Origin: Dermacentor variabilis
Taxonomy: Eukaryota; Arthropoda; Arachnida; Ixodida; Ixodidae
Assembly (NCBI RefSeq): GCF_050947875.1
Contig: NW_027460391.1
Span: 1-64,000 of the forward strand
Length of the DNA stretch: 64,000 nt
Reading direction: 5' to 3'
Shown here piece by piece: positions 47,117 through 61,200 of the stretch; within the stretch, counting starts at the first letter, position 1, and each line of letters opens with the position of its first letter. The position numbers were made by a program, and so were the translations under genes. The notes beneath the pieces were generated by a model. It was not told where the DNA came from. It did no database searches and worked only from the letters and a program-made list of their open reading frames with translations.

Positions 47117-48850
47117 ATGCATGCAAATGGTGCTTTTGGCAGAACGCGCACGTGGATTTCTACCAAACGACGTGAAAAGCATGCCGATGCTGCTCTTTTT
47201 AGCACCCGCACATGGATTTGTGCCAAACCGCGTTTTAAGCATGCACATGCATCTTTTGGTAGACGCGGACGCAGTTTTCTGCAAAACCACACGATATGCA
47301 TGCAAATGGTGCTTTTGGCAGAACGCGCACGTGGATTTCTACCAAACGACGTGAAAAGCATGCCGATGCTGCTCTTTTTAGCTCCCGCACATGGATTTGT
47401 GCCAAAACGCGTTTTAAACATGCACATGCATCTTTTGGTAGACGCGGACGCAGTTTTCTGCAAAACCACACGATATGCATGCAAATGGTGCTTTTGGCAG
47501 AATGCGCACGTGGATTTCTACCAAACGACGTGAAAAGCATGCCGATGCTGCTCTTTTTAGCACCCGCACATGGATTTGTGCCAAAACGCGTTTTAAGCAT
47601 GCACATGGATCTTTTGGTAGACGCGGACGCAGTTTTCTGCAAAACCACACGATATGCATGCAAATGGTGCTTTTGGCAGAACGCGCACGTGGATTTCTAC
47701 CAAACGACGTGAAAAGCATGCTGATGCTGCTCTTTTTAGCACCCGCACATGGATTTGTGCCAAAACGCGTTTTAAGCATGCACATGCATCTTTTGGCAGA
47801 CGCGGACGCAGTTTTCTGCAAAACCACACGATATGCATGCAAATGGTGCTTTTGGCAGAACGCGCACGTGGATTTCTACCAAACGACGTGAAAAGCATGC
47901 CGATGCTGCTCTTTTTAGCACCCGCACATGGATTTGTGCCAAAACACGTTTTAAGCATGCACATGCATCATTTGGTAGACGCGGACGAAGTTTTCTGCAA
48001 AACCACACGATATTCATGCAAATGGTGCTTTTGGCAGAACGCGCACGTGGATTTCTACCAAACGACGTGAAAAGCATGCCGATGCTGCTCTTTTTAGCAC
48101 CCGCACATGGATTTGTGCCAAAACGCGTTTTAAGCATGCACATGCATCTTTTGGCAGACGCGGACGCAGTTTTCTGCAAAACCACACGATATGCATGCAA
48201 ATGGTGCTTTTGGCAGAACGCGCACGTGGATTTCTACCAAACGACGTGAAAAGCATGCCGATGTTGCTCTTTTTAGCACCCGCACATGGATTTGTGCCAA
48301 AACGCGTTTTAAGCATGCACATGCATCGTTTGGTAGACGCGGACGCAGTTTTCTGCAAAACCACACGATATGCATGCAAATGGTGCTTTTGGCAGAACGC
48401 GCTCGTGGATTTCTACCAAACGACGTGAAAAGCATGCCGATGCTGCTCTTTTTAGCACCCGCACATGGATTTGTGCCAAAACGCGTTTTAAGCATGCACA
48501 TGCATCTTTTGGTAGACGCGGACGCAGTTTTCTGCAAAACCACACGATATGCATGCAAATGGTGCTTTTGGCAGAACGCGCACGTGGATTTCTACCAAAC
48601 GACGTGAAAAGCATGCCGATGCTGCTCTTTTTAGCTCCCGCACATGGATTTGTGCCAAAACGCGTTTTAAACATGCACATGCATCTTTTGGTAGACGCGG
48701 ACGCAGTTTTCTGCAAAACCACACGATATGCATGCAAATGGTGCTTTTGGCAGAATGCGCACGTCGATTTCTACCAAACGACGTGAAAAGCATGTCGATG
48801 CTGCTCTTTTTAGCACCCGCACATGGATTTGTGCCAAAACGCGTTTTAAG
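47117..48850. repeat. 7-monomer-offset repeat segment
   Basis: 47,117-47,540 and 48,370-48,790 match at an offset of 1,253 (7x179). Shared rare markers are TAGCTCCCGC (47,379; 48,632), TTTTAAACATGC (47,414; 48,667) and GAATGCGCACG (47,500; 48,753). Just upstream, a two-base loss in GAAAAGAAGCCG near 46,822 and TAAGCATGCTCATG near 47,058 are private changes. The segment between holds CATCGTTTGG and GCTCGTGG, which also occur in the 42.6-kb region. Confidence 0.8.
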
Positions 48851-50459
48851 CATGCACATGCATCTTTTGGTAGACGCGGACGCAGTTTTCTGCAAAACCA
48901 CATGATATGCATGCAAATGGTGCTTTTGGCAGAACGCGCACGTGGATTTCTACCAAACGACGTGAAAAGCATGCCGATGCTGCTCTTTTTAGCACCCGCA
49001 CATGGATTTGTGCCAAAACGCGTTTTAAGCATGCACATGCATCTTTTGGTAGACGCGGACGCAGTTTTCTGCAAAACCACACGATATGCATGCAAATGGT
49101 GCTTTTGGCAGAACGCGCACGTGGATTTCTACCAAACGACGTGAAAAGCGTGCCGATGCTGCTCTTTTTAGCACCCGCACATGGATTTGTGCCAAAACGC
49201 GTTTTGAGCATGCACATGCATCTTTTGGTAGACGCGGACGCAGTTTTCTGCAAAACCACACGATATGCATGCAAATGGTGCTTTTGGCAGAACGCGCACG
49301 TGGATTTCTACCAAACGACGTGAAAAGCATGCCGATGCTGCTCTTTTTAGCACCCGCACATGGATTTGTGCCAAAACGCGTTTTAAGCATGCACATGCAT
49401 CATTTGGTAGACGCGGACGCAGTTTTCTGCAAAACCACACGATATGCATGCAAATGGTGCTTTTGGCAGAACGCGCACGTGGATTTCTACCAAACGACGT
49501 GAAAAGCATGCCGATGCTGCTCTTTTTAGCACCCGCACATGGATTTGTGCCAAAACGCGTTTTAAGCATGCACATGCATCTTTTGGTAGACGCGGACGCA
49601 GTTTTCTGCAAACCACACGATATGCATGCAAATGGTGCTTTTGGCAGAACGCGCACGTGGATTTCTACCAAACGACGTGAAAAGCATGCCGATGCTGCTC
49701 TTTTTAGCACCCGCACATGGATTTGTGCCAAAACGCGTTTTGAGCATGCACATGCATCTTTTGGTAGACGCGGACGCAGTTTTCTGCAAAACCACACGAT
49801 ATGCATGCAAATGGTGCTTTTGGCAGAACGCGCACGTGGATTTCTACCAAACGACGTGAAAAGCATGCCGATGCTGCTCTTTTTAGCACCCGCACATGGA
49901 TTTGTGCCAAAACGCGTTTTAAGCATGCACATGCATCTTTTGGTAGACGCGGACGCAGTTTTCTGCAAAACCACACGATATGCATGCAAATGGTGCTTTT
50001 GGCAGAACGCGCACGTGGATTTCTACCAAACGACGTGAAAAGCATGCCGATGCTGCTCTTTTTAGCACCCGCACATGGATTTGTGCCAAAACGCGTTTTA
50101 AGCATGCACATGCATCATTTGGTAGACGCGGACGCAGTTTTCTGCAAAACCACACGATATGCATGCAAATGGTGCTTTTGGCAGAACGCGCACGTGGATT
50201 TCTACCAAACGACGTGAAAAGCATGCCGATGCTGCTCTTTTTAGCACCCGCACATGGATTTGTGCCAAAACGCGTTTTAAGCATGCACATGCATCTTTTG
50301 GCAGACGCGGACGCAGTTTTCTGCAAAACCACACGATATGCATGCAAATGGTGCTTTTGGCAGAACGCGCACATGGATTTCTACCAAGCGAAGTGAAAAG
50401 CATGCCGATGCTGCTCTTTTTAGCACCCGCACATGGATTTGTGCCAAAACGCTTTTTAA

Positions 50460-51891
50460 GCATGCACATGCATCTTTTGGTAGACGCGGACGCAGTTTTC
50501 TGCAAAACCACACGATATGCATGCAAATGGTGCTTTTGGCAGAACGCGCACGTGGATTTCTACCAAACGACGTGAAAAGCATGCCGATGCTGCTCTTTTT
50601 AGCACCCGCACATGGATTTGTGCCAAAACACGTTTTAAGCATGCACATGCATCATTTGGTAGACGCGGACGAAGTTTTCTGCAAAACCACACGATATGCA
50701 TGCAAATGGTGCTTTTGGCAGAACGCGCACGTGGATTTCTACCAAACGACGTGAAAAGCATGCCGATGCTGCTCTTTTTAGCACCCGCACATGGATTTGT
50801 GCCAAAACGTGTTTTAAGCATGCACATGCATCTTTTGGCAGACGCGGACGCAGTTTTCTGCAAAACCACACGATATGCATGCAAATGGTGCTTTTGGCAG
50901 AACGCGCACGTGGATTTCTACCAAACGACGTGAAAAGCATGCCGATGCTGCTCTTTTTAGCACCCGCACATGGATTTGTGCCAAAACGCGTTTTAAGCAT
51001 GCACATGCATCGTTTGGTAGACGCGGACGCAGTTTTCTGCAAAACCACACGACATGCATGCAAATGGTGCTTTTGGCAGAACGCGCACGTGGATTTCTAC
51101 CAAACGACGTGAAAATCATGCCGATGCTGCTCTTTTTAGCACCCGCACATGGATTTGTGCCAAAACGCGTTTTAAGCATGCACATGCATCTTTTGGTAGA
51201 CGCGGACGCAGTTTTCTGCAAAACCACACGATATGCATGCAAATGGTGCTTTTGGCAGAACGCGCACGTGGATTTCTACCAAACCACGTGAAAAGCATGC
51301 CGATGCTGCTCTTTTTAGCACCCGCACATGGATTTGTGCCAAAACGCGTTTTAAGCATGCACATGCATCTTTTGGTAGACGCGGACGCAGTTTTCTACAA
51401 AACCACACGATATGCATGCAAATGGTGCTTTTGGCCGAACGCGCACGTCGATTTCTACCAAACGACGTGGAAAGCATGCCGATGCTGCTCTTTTTAGCAC
51501 CCGCACATGGATTTGTGCCAAAACGCGTTTTAAGCATGCACATGCATCTTTTGGTAGACACGGACGCAGTTTTCTGCAAAACCACACGATATGCATGCAA
51601 ATGGTGCTTTTTGCCGAACGCTCACGTGGATTTCTACCAAACGACGTGAAAAGCATGCCGATGCTGCTCTTTTTAGCACCCGCACATGGATTTGTGCCAA
51701 AACGCGTTTTAAGCATGCACATGCATCTTTTGGCAGACGCTAACGCAGTTTTCTGCAAAACCACACGATATGCATGCAAATGGTGCTTTTGGCAGAACGC
51801 GCACATGGATTTCTACCAAACGACGTGAAAAGCATGCCGATGCTGCTCTTTTTAGCACCCGCACATGGATTTGTGCCAAAACGCTTTTTAA
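50460..51891. repeat. 8-mer higher-order repeat (1,432 bp), copy 1, right region
   Basis: The unit is marked in order by the A subunit after GCTTTTTAAGC; AAAACACG; GGACGAAGTTTTC; CATCGTTTGG; CACGACATGC; GAAAATCATG; paired CACGTG (51,285); TTCTACAAAACC; CACGTCG with GTGGAAAGC (51,468); and GACACGGACGC (51,557). The second copy follows at +1,432, then +1,431. This 8-mer has a different composition from the 1,430-bp 8-mer at 21.8-24.7 kb; only the unit length is shared. Confidence 0.9.
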
Positions 51892-53150
51892 GCATGCACA
51901 TGCATCTTTTGGTAGACGCGGACGCAGTTTTCTGCAAAACCACACGATATGCATGCAAATGGTGCTTTTGGCAGAACGCGCACGTGGATTTCTACCAAAC
52001 GACGTGAAAAGCATGCCGATGCTGCTCTTTTTAGCACCCGCACATGGATTTGTGCCAAAACACGTTTTAAGCATGCACATGCATCATTTGGTAGACGCGG
52101 ACGAAGTTTTCTGCAAAACCACACGATATGCATGCAAATGGTGTTTTGGCAGAACGCGCACGTGGATTTCTACCAAACGACGTGAAAAGCATGCCGATGC
52201 TGCTCTTTTTAGCACCCGCACATGGATTTGTGCCAAAACGCGTTTTAAGCATGCACATGCATCTTTTGGTAGACGCGGACGCAGTTTTCTGCAAAACCAC
52301 ACGATATGCATGCAAATGGTGCTTTTGGCAGAACGCGCACGTGGATTTCTACCAAACGACGTGAAAAGCATGCCGATGCTGCTCTTTTTAGCACCCGCAC
52401 ATGGATTTGTGCCAAAACGCGTTTTAAGCATGCACATGCATCGTTTGGTAGACGCGGACGCAGTTTTCTGCAAAACCACACGACATGCATGCAAATGCTG
52501 CTTTTGGCAGAACGCGCACGTGGATTTCTACCAAACGACGTGAAAATCATGCCGATGCTGCTCTTTTTAGCACCCGCACATGGATTTGTGCCAAAACGCG
52601 TTTTAAGCATGCACATGCATCTTTTGGTAGACGCGGACGCAGTTTTCTGCAAAACCACACGATATGCATGCAAATGGTGCTTTTGGCAGAACGCGCACGT
52701 GGATTTCTACCAAACCACGTGAAAAGCATGCCGATGCTGCTCTTTTTAGCACCCGCACATGGATTTGTGCCAAAACGCGTTTTAAGCATGCACATGCATC
52801 TTTTGGTAGACGCGGACGCAGTTTTCTACAAAACCACACGATATGCATGCAAATGGTGCTTTTGGCCGAACGCGCACGTCGATTTCTACCAAACGACGTG
52901 GAAAGCATGCCGATGCTGCTCTTTTTAGCACCCGCACATGGATTTGTGCCAAAACGCGTTTTAAGCATGCACATGCATCTTTTGGTAGACACGGACGCAG
53001 TTTTCTGCAAAACCACACGATATGCATGCAAATGGTGCTTTTGGCCGAACGCTCACGTGGATTTCTACCAAACGACGTGAAAAGCATGCCGATGCTGCTC
53101 TTTTTAGCACCCGCACATGGATTTGTGCCAAAACGCGTTTTAAGCATGCA
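51892..53150. repeat. 8-mer higher-order repeat, copy 2 (partial), right region
   Basis: This is the tandem partner of 50,460-51,891. It has a private one-base loss in GTGTTTTGGC near 52,142 and lacks the GGCAGACG change of copy 1 near 50,836. It stops matching near 53,150, where copy 1 has GGCAGACGCTAACG (51,733) and this copy an ordinary GGTAGACGCGGACG. CAAATGGATTTC near 53,233 is private. Confidence 0.9.
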
Positions 53151-53499
53151 CATGCATCTTTTGGTAGACGCGGACGCAGTTTTCTGCAAAACCACACGAT
53201 ATGCATGCAAATGGTGCTTTTGGCAGAACGCGCAAATGGATTTCTACCAAACGACGTGAAAAGCATGCCGATGCTGCTCTTTTTAGCACCCGCACATGGA
53301 TTTGTGCCAAAACGCGTTTTAAGCATGCACATGCATCTTTTGATAGACGCGGACGCAGTTTTCTGCAAAACCACATGATATGCATGCAAATGGTGCTTTT
53401 GGCAGAACGCGCACGTGGATTTCTACCAAACGACGTGAAAAGCATGCCGATGCTGCTCTTTTTAGCACCCGCACATGGATTTGTGCCAAAACGCGTTTT

Positions 53500-56400
53500 A
53501 AGCATGCACATGCATCTTTGGTAGACGCGGACGCAATTTTCTGCAAAACCACACGATATGCATGCAAATGGTGCTTTTGGCAGGACGCGAAACGTGGATT
53601 TCTACCAAACGACGTGAAAAGCATGCCGATGCTGCTCTTTTTAGCACCCGCACATGAATTTGTGCCAAAACGCGTTTTAAGCATGCACATGCATCCTTTG
53701 GTAGACGCGGACGCAATTTTCTGCAAAACCACACGATCTGCATGCAAATGGTGCTTTTGGCAGAACGCGCACGTGGATTTCTACCAAACGACGTGAAAAG
53801 CATGCCGATGCTGCTCTTTTTAGCACCCGCACATGGATTTGTGCCAAAACGCGTTTTAAGCATGCACATGGATCTTTTAGTAGACGCGGACGCAGTTTTC
53901 TGCAAAACCACACGATATGCATGCAAATGGTGCTTTTGGCCGAACGCTCACGTGGATGTCTACCAAACGACGTGAAAAGCATGCCGATGCTGCTCTTTTT
54001 AGTACCCGCACATGGATTTGTGCCAAAACGCCTTTTAAGCATGCACATGCATCTTTTGGTAGACGCGGACGCAGTTTTCTGCAAAACCACACGATATGCA
54101 TGCAAATGGTGCTTTTGGCAGAACGCGCACTTGGATTTCTACCAAACCACGTGAAAAGCATGCCGATGCTGCTCTTTTTAGCACCCGCACATGGATTTGT
54201 GCCAAAACGCGTTTTAAGCATGCACATGCATCTTTTGGTAGACGCGGACGCAGTTTTCTGCAAAACCACACGATATGCATGCAAATGGTGCTTTTGGCCG
54301 AACGCGCACGTCGATTTCTACCAAACGACGTGAAAAGCATGCCGATGCTGCTCTTTTTAGCACCCGCACATGGATTTGTGCCAAAACGCGTTTTAAGCAT
54401 GCACATGCATCTTTTGGTAGACGCGGACGCAATTTTCTGCAAAACCACACGATATGCATGCAAATGGTGCTTTTGGCAGGATGCGAAACGTGGATTTCTA
54501 CCAAACGACGTGAAAAGCATGCCGATGCTGCTCTTTTTAGCACCCGCACATGGATTTGTGCCAAAACGCGTTTTAAGCATGCACATGCATCCTTTGGTAG
54601 ACGCGGACGCAATTTTCTGCAAAACCACACGATCTGCATGCAAATGGTGCTTTTGGCAGAACGCGCACGTGGATTTCTACCAAACGACGTGAAAAGCATG
54701 CCGATGCTGCTCTTTTTAGCACCCGCACATGGATTTGTGCCAAAACGCGTTTTAAGCATGCACATGCATCTTTTGGTAGACGCGGGCGCAGTTTTCTGCA
54801 AAACCACACGATATGCATGCAAATGGTGCTTTTGGCCGAACGCGCACGTCGATTTCTACCAAACGACGTGAAAAGCATGCCGATGCTGCTCTTTTTAGCA
54901 CCCGCACATGGATTTGTGCCAAAACGCGTTTTAAGCATGCACATGGATCTTTTAGTAGACGCGGACGCAGTTTTCTGCAAAACCACACGATATGCATGCA
55001 AATGGTGCTTTTGGCCGAACGCTCACGTGGATGTCTACCAAACGACGTGAAAAGCATGCCGATGCTGCTCTTTTTAGCACCCGCACATGGATTTGTGCCA
55101 AAACGCGTTTTAAGCATGCACATGCATCTTATGGTAGACGCGGACGCAGTTTTCTGCAAAACCACACGACATGCATGCAAATGGTGCTTTTGGCAGAACG
55201 CGCACGTGGATTTCTACCAAACGACGTGACAATCATGCCGATGCTGCTCTTTTTAGCACCCGCACATGGATTTGAGCCAAAACGCGTTTTAAGCATGCAC
55301 ATGCATCTTTTGGTAGACGCGGACGCAGTTTTCTGCAAAACCACACGATATGCATGCAAATGGTGCTTTTGGCAGAACGCGCACGTGGATTTCTACCAAA
55401 CCACGTGAAAAGCATGCCGATGCTGCTCTTTTTAGCACCCGCACATGGATTTGTGCCAAAACGCGTTTTAAGCATGCACATGCATCTTTTGGTAGACGCG
55501 GACGCAGTTTTCTGCAAAACCACACGATATGCATGCAAATGGTGCTTTTGGCCGAACGCGCACGTCGATTTCTACCAGACGACGTGAAAAGCATGCCGAT
55601 GCTGCTCTTTTTAGCACCCGCACATGGATTTGTGCCAAAACGCGTTTTAAGCATGCACATGCATCTTTTGGTAGACGCGGACGCAATTTTCTGCAAAACC
55701 ACACGATCTGCATGCAAATGGTGCTTTTGGCAGAACGCGCACGTGGATTTCTACCAAACGACGTGAAAAGCATGCCGATGCTGCTCTTTTTAGCACCCGC
55801 ACATGGATTTGTGCCAAAACGCGTTTTAAGCATGCACATGCATCTTTTGGTAGACGCGGACGCAGTTTTCTGCAAAACCACACGATATGCATGCAAATGG
55901 TGCTTTTGGCCGAACGCTCACGTGGATTTCTACCAAACGACGTGAAAAGCATGCCGATGCTGCTCTTTTTAGCACCCGCACATGGATTTGTGCCAAAACG
56001 CGTTTTAAGCATGCACATGCATCTTTTGGTAGACGCAAACGCAGTTTTCTGCAAAACCACACGATATGCATGCAAATGGTGCTTTTGGCAGGACGCCAAA
56101 CGTGGATTTCTACCAAACGACGTGAAAAGCATGCCGATGCTGCTCTTTTTAGCACCCGCACATGGATTTGTGCCAAAACGCGTTTTAAGCATGTACATGC
56201 ATCTTTTGGTAGACGCGGACGCAGTTTTCTGCAAAACCACACGATATGCATGCAAATGGTGCTTTTGGCAGAACGCGCACGTGGATTTCTACCAAACGAC
56301 GTGAAAAGAATGCCGATGCTGCTCTTTTTAGCACCCGCACATGTATTTGTGCCAAAACGCGTTTTAAGCATGCACATGCATCTTTGGTAGACGCGGACGC

Positions 56401-58330
56401 AGTTTTCTGCAAAACCACACGATATGCATGCAAATGGTGCTTTTGGCAGAACGCGCACGTGGATTTCTACCAAACGACGTGAAAAGCATGCCGATGCTGC
56501 TCTGTTTAGCACCCGCACATGGATTTGTGCCAAAAAGCGTTTTAAGCATGCACATGCATCTTTTGGTAGACGCGGACGCAGTTTTCTGCAAAACCACACG
56601 ATATGCATGCAAATGGTGCTTTTGGCAGAACGCGCACGTGGATTTCTACCAAACGACGTGAAAAGCATGCCGATGCTGCTCTTTTTAGCACCCGCACATG
56701 GATTTGTGCCAAAACGCGTTTTAAGCATGCACATGCATCTTTTGGTAGACGCGGACGCAGTTTTCTGCAAAACCACACGATATGCATGCAAATGGTGCTT
56801 TTGGCAGAACGCGCACGTGGATTTCTACCAAACGACGTGAAAAGCATGCCGATGCTGCTCTTTTTAGCACCCGCACATGGATTTGTGCCAAAACGCGTTT
56901 TGAGCATGCACATGCATCTTTTGGTAGACGCGGACGCAGTTTTCTGCAAAACCACACGATATGCATGCAAATGGTGCTTTTGGCAGAACGCGCACGTGGA
57001 TTTCTACCAAACGACGTGAAAAGCATGCCGATGCTGCTCTTTTTAGCACCCGCACATGGATTTGTTCCAAAGCGCGTTTTAAGCATGCACATGCATCTTT
57101 TGGTAGACGCGGACGCAGTTTTCTGCAAAACCAGACGATATGCATGCAAATGGTGCTTTTGGCAGAACGCGCACGTGGATTTCTACCAAACGACGTGAAA
57201 AGCATGCCGATGCTGCTATTTTTAGCACCCGCACATGGATTTGTGCCAAAACGCGTTTTAAGCATGCACATGCATCATTTGGTAGACGCGGACGCAGTTT
57301 TCTGCAAAACCACACGATATGCATGCAAATGGTGCTTTTGGCAGAACGCGCACGTGGATTTCTACCAAACGACGTGAAAAGCATGCCGATGCTGCTCTTT
57401 TTAGCACCCGCACATGGATTTGTGCCAAAACGCGTTTTAAGCATGCACATGCATCTTTTGGTAGACGCGGACGCAGTTTTCTGCAAAACCACACGATATG
57501 CATGCAAATGGTGCTTTTGGCAGAACGCGCACGTGGATTTCTACCAAACGACGTGAAAAGCATGCCGATGCTGCTCTTTTTAGCACCCGCACATGGATTT
57601 GTGCCAAAACGCGTTTTGAGCATGCACATGCATCTTTTGGTAGACGCGGACGCAGTTTCTGCAAAACCACACGATATGCATGCAAATGGTGCTTTTGGCA
57701 GAACGCGCACGTGGATTTCTACCAAACGACGTGAAAAGCATGCCGATGCTGCTCTTTTTAGCACCCGCACATGGATTTGTTCCAAAGCGCGTTTTAAGCA
57801 TGCACATGCATCTTTTGGTAGACGCGGACGCAGTTTTCTGCAAAACCACACGATATGCATGCAAATGGTGCTTTTGGCAGGACGCGCACGTGGATTTCTA
57901 CCAAACGACGTGAAAAGCATGCCGATGCTGCTCTTTTTAGCACCCGCACATGGATTTGTGCCAATACGCGTTTTAAGCATGCACATGCATCATTTGGTAG
58001 ACGCGGACGCAGTTTTCTGCAAAACCACACGATATGCATGCAAATGGTGCTTTTGGCAGAACGCGCACGTGGATTTCTACCAAACGACGTGAAAAGCATG
58101 CCGATGCTGCTCTTTTTAGCACCCGCACATGGATTTGTGCCAAAACGCGTTTTAAGCATGCACATGCATCTTTTGGCAGACGCGGACGCAGTTTTCTGCA
58201 AACCCACACGATATGCATGCAAATGGTGCTTTTGGCAGAACGCGCACGTGGATTTCTACCAAACGACTTGAAAAGCATGCCGATGCTGCTCTTTTTAGCA
58301 CCCGCACATGGATTTGTGCCAAAACGCGTT
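53500..58330. repeat. Segment of mixed R-like and plain monomers
   Basis: It holds scattered R markers: GACGCAATTTTC with CAGGACGCGAAACG (53,533-53,596; 54,429-54,492), GCATCCTTTGG with CACGATCTGC (53,694-53,740; 54,590-54,642), GGCCGAACGCTCACGTGGATGTC (53,938; 55,014) and the paired-CACGTG dimer at about 55,400. 53,742-53,975 and 54,817-55,050 match at an offset of 1,075 (6 monomers plus 1). From 56.3 to 58.3 kb the monomers are close to consensus, with a TTGTTCCAAAGCGCG pair (57,063; 57,779) four monomers apart and a one-base loss in GCAGTTTCTGC near 57,655. Confidence 0.8.
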
Positions 58331-58334
58331 TTAA

Positions 58335-59768
58335 GCATGCACATGCATCTTTTGGTAGACGCGGACGCAGTTTTCTGCAAAACCACACGACATGCATGCA
58401 AAAGGTGCTTTTGGCAGAACGCGCACGTGGATTTCTACCAAACGACGTGAAAATCATGCCGATGCTACTCTTTTTAGCACCCGCACATGGATTTGTGCCA
58501 AAACGTGTTTTAAGCATGCACATGCATCTTTTGGTAGACGCGGACGCAGTTTTCTGCAAAACCACACGATATGCATGCAAATGGTGCTTTTGGCAGAACG
58601 CGCACGTGGATTTCTACCAAACCACGTGAAAAGCATGCCGATGCTGCTCTTTTTAGCACCCGCACATGGATTTGTGCCAAAACGCGTTTTAAGCATGCAC
58701 ATGCATCTTTTGGTAGACGCGGACGCAATTTTCTGCAAAACCACACGATATGCATGCAAATGGTGCTTTTGGCAGGACGCGAAAAGTGGATTTCTACCAA
58801 ACGACGTGAAAAGCATGCCGATGCTGCTCTTTTTAGCACCCGCACATGGATTTGTGCCAAAACGCGTTTTAAGCATGCACATGCATCCTTTGGTAGACGC
58901 GGACGCAATTTTCTGCAAAACCACACGATCTGCATGCAAATGGTGCTTTTGGCAGAACGCGCACGTGGATTTCTACCAAACGACGTGAAAAGCATGCCGA
59001 TGCTGCTCTTTTTAGCACCCGCACATGGATTTGTGCCAAAACGCGTTTTAAGCATGCACATGCATCTTTTGGTAGACGCGGACGCAGTTTTCTGCAAAAC
59101 CACACGATATGCATGCAAATGGTGCTTTTGGCCGAACGCTCACGTGAATTTCTGCCAAACGACGTGAAAAGCATGCCGATGCTGCTCTTTTTAGCACCCG
59201 CACATGGATTTGTGCCAAAACGCGTTTTAAGCATGCACATGCATCTTTTGGTAGACGCGGACGCAGTTTTCTGCAAAACCACACGATATGCAAGCAAATG
59301 GTGCTTTTGGCCGAACGCGCACGCGGATTTCTACCAAACGACGTGAAAAGCATGCCGATGCTGCTCTTTTTAGCACCCGCACATGGATTTGTGCCAAAAC
59401 GCGTTTTAAGCATGCACATGCATCTTTTGGTAGACGCGGACGCAGTTTTCTGCAAAACCACACGATATGCATGCAAATGGTGCTTTTGGCAGGACGCGAA
59501 ACGTGGATTTCTACCAAACGACGTGAAAAGCATGCCGATGCTGCTCTTTTTAGCACCCGCACATGAATTTGTGCCAAAACGCGTTTTAAGCATGCACATG
59601 CATCTTTTGGTAGACGCGGACGCAGTTTTCTGCAAAACCACACGATATGCATGCAAATGGTGCTTTTGGCAGAACGCGCACGTGGATTTCTACCAAGCGA
59701 CGTGAAAAGCATGCCGATGCTGCTCTTTTTAGCACCCGCACATGGATTTGCGCCAAAACGCGTTTTAA
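58335..59768. repeat. 8-mer higher-order repeat (about 1,433 bp), copy 1, right end
   Basis: It matches 59,769-61,020 at an offset of 1,434, then 1,433. Marker order: CACGACATGC; GAAAATCATG; AAACCACGTG (58,623); GACGCAATTTTC with CAGGACGCGAAAAGTGG (180 bp); GCATCCTTTGG with CACGATCTGC; CGCTCACG with TTTCTGCC; GCAAGCAAATGG (59,291) with GGCCGAACG; CAGGACGCGAAACG (180 bp); CACATGAATTT. Two 180-bp members in the unit bring the total up to 1,433. Confidence 0.9.
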
Positions 59769-61200
59769 GCATGCACATGCATCTTTTGGTAGACGCGGAC
59801 GCAGTTTTCTGCAAAACCACACGACATGCATGCAAATGGTGCTTTTGGCAGAACGCGCACGTGGATTTCTACCAAACGACGTGAAAATCATGCCGATGCT
59901 GCTCTTTTTAGCACCCGCACATGGATTTGTGCCAAAACGCGTTTTAAGCATGCACATGCATCTTTTGGTAGACGCGGACGCAGTTTTCTGCAAAACCACA
60001 CGATATGCATGCAAATGGTGCTTTGGCAGAACGCGCACGTGGATTTCTACCAAACCACGTGAAAAGCATGCCGATGCTGCTCTTTTTAGCACCCGCACAT
60101 GGATTTGTGCCAAAACGCGTTTTAAGCATGCACATGCATCTTTTGGTAGACGCGGACGCAATTTTCTGCAAAACCACACGATATGCATGCAAATGGTGCT
60201 TTTGGCAGGACGCGAAAAGTGGATTTCTACCAAACGACGTGAAAAGCATGCCGATGCTGCTCTTTTTAGCACCCGCACATGGATTTGTGCCAAAACGGGT
60301 TTTAAGCATGCACATGCATCCTTTGGTAGACGCGGACGCAATTTTCTGCAAAACCACACGATCTGCATGCAAATGGTGCTTTTGGCAGAACGCGCACGTG
60401 GATTTCTACCAAACGACGTGAAAAGCATGCCGATGCTGCTCTTTTTAGCACCCGCACATGGATTTGTGCCAAAACGCGTTTTAAGCATGCACATGCATCT
60501 TTTGGTAGACGCGGACGCAGTTTTCTGCAAAACCACACGATATGCATGCAAATGGTGCTTTTGGCCGAACGCTCACGTGGATTTCTGCCAAACGACGTGA
60601 AAAGCATGCCGATGCTGCTCTTTTTAGCACCCGCACATGGATTTGTGCCAAAACGCGTTTTAAGCATGCACATGCATCTTTTGGTAGACGCGGACGCAGT
60701 TTTCTGCAAAACCACACGATATGCAAGCAAATGGTGCTTTTGGCCGAACGCGCACGTGGATTTCTACCAAACGACGTGAAAAGCATGCCGATGCTGCTCT
60801 TTTTAGCACCCGCACATGGATTTGTGCCAAAACGCGTTTTAAGCATGCACATGCATCTTTTGGTAGACGCGGACGCAGTTTTCTGCAAAACCACACGATA
60901 TGCATGCAAATGGTGCTTTTGGCAGGTCGCGAAACGTGGATTTCTACCAAACGACGTGAAAAGCATGCCGATGCTGCTCTTTTTAGCACCCGCACATGAA
61001 TTTGTGCCAAAACGCGTTTTAAGCATGCACATGCATCTTTTGGTAGACGCGGACGCAGTTTTCTGCAAAACCGCAGGATATGCGTGCAAATGGTGCTTGT
61101 GGCAGAACGCGCACGTGGATTTCTACCAAACGACGTGAAAAGCATGCCGATGCTGCTCTTTTTAGCACCCGCACATGGATTTGTGCCAAAACGCGTTTTA
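59769..61200. repeat. 8-mer higher-order repeat, copy 2, right end
   Basis: This is the tandem partner of 58,335-59,768, with a private one-base loss in GGTGCTTTGGC near 60,021, AACGGGTTTT near 60,296 and CAGGTCGCGAAACG near 60,925. After CACATGAATTT (about 60,997) it goes on to AACCGCAGGATATGCGTGC (61,071) and GCACGTACATG (61,202). The same succession is seen at 63,757 and 63,888. Confidence 0.88.

Noticed and set aside
59586..60600. Overlapping frames of 317 (plus) and 321 (minus) codons
   Set aside because: Both strands are open over the same bases, which is explained by two 180-bp monomers (near 60,208 and upstream) and a one-base loss near 60,021. No gene features are present.
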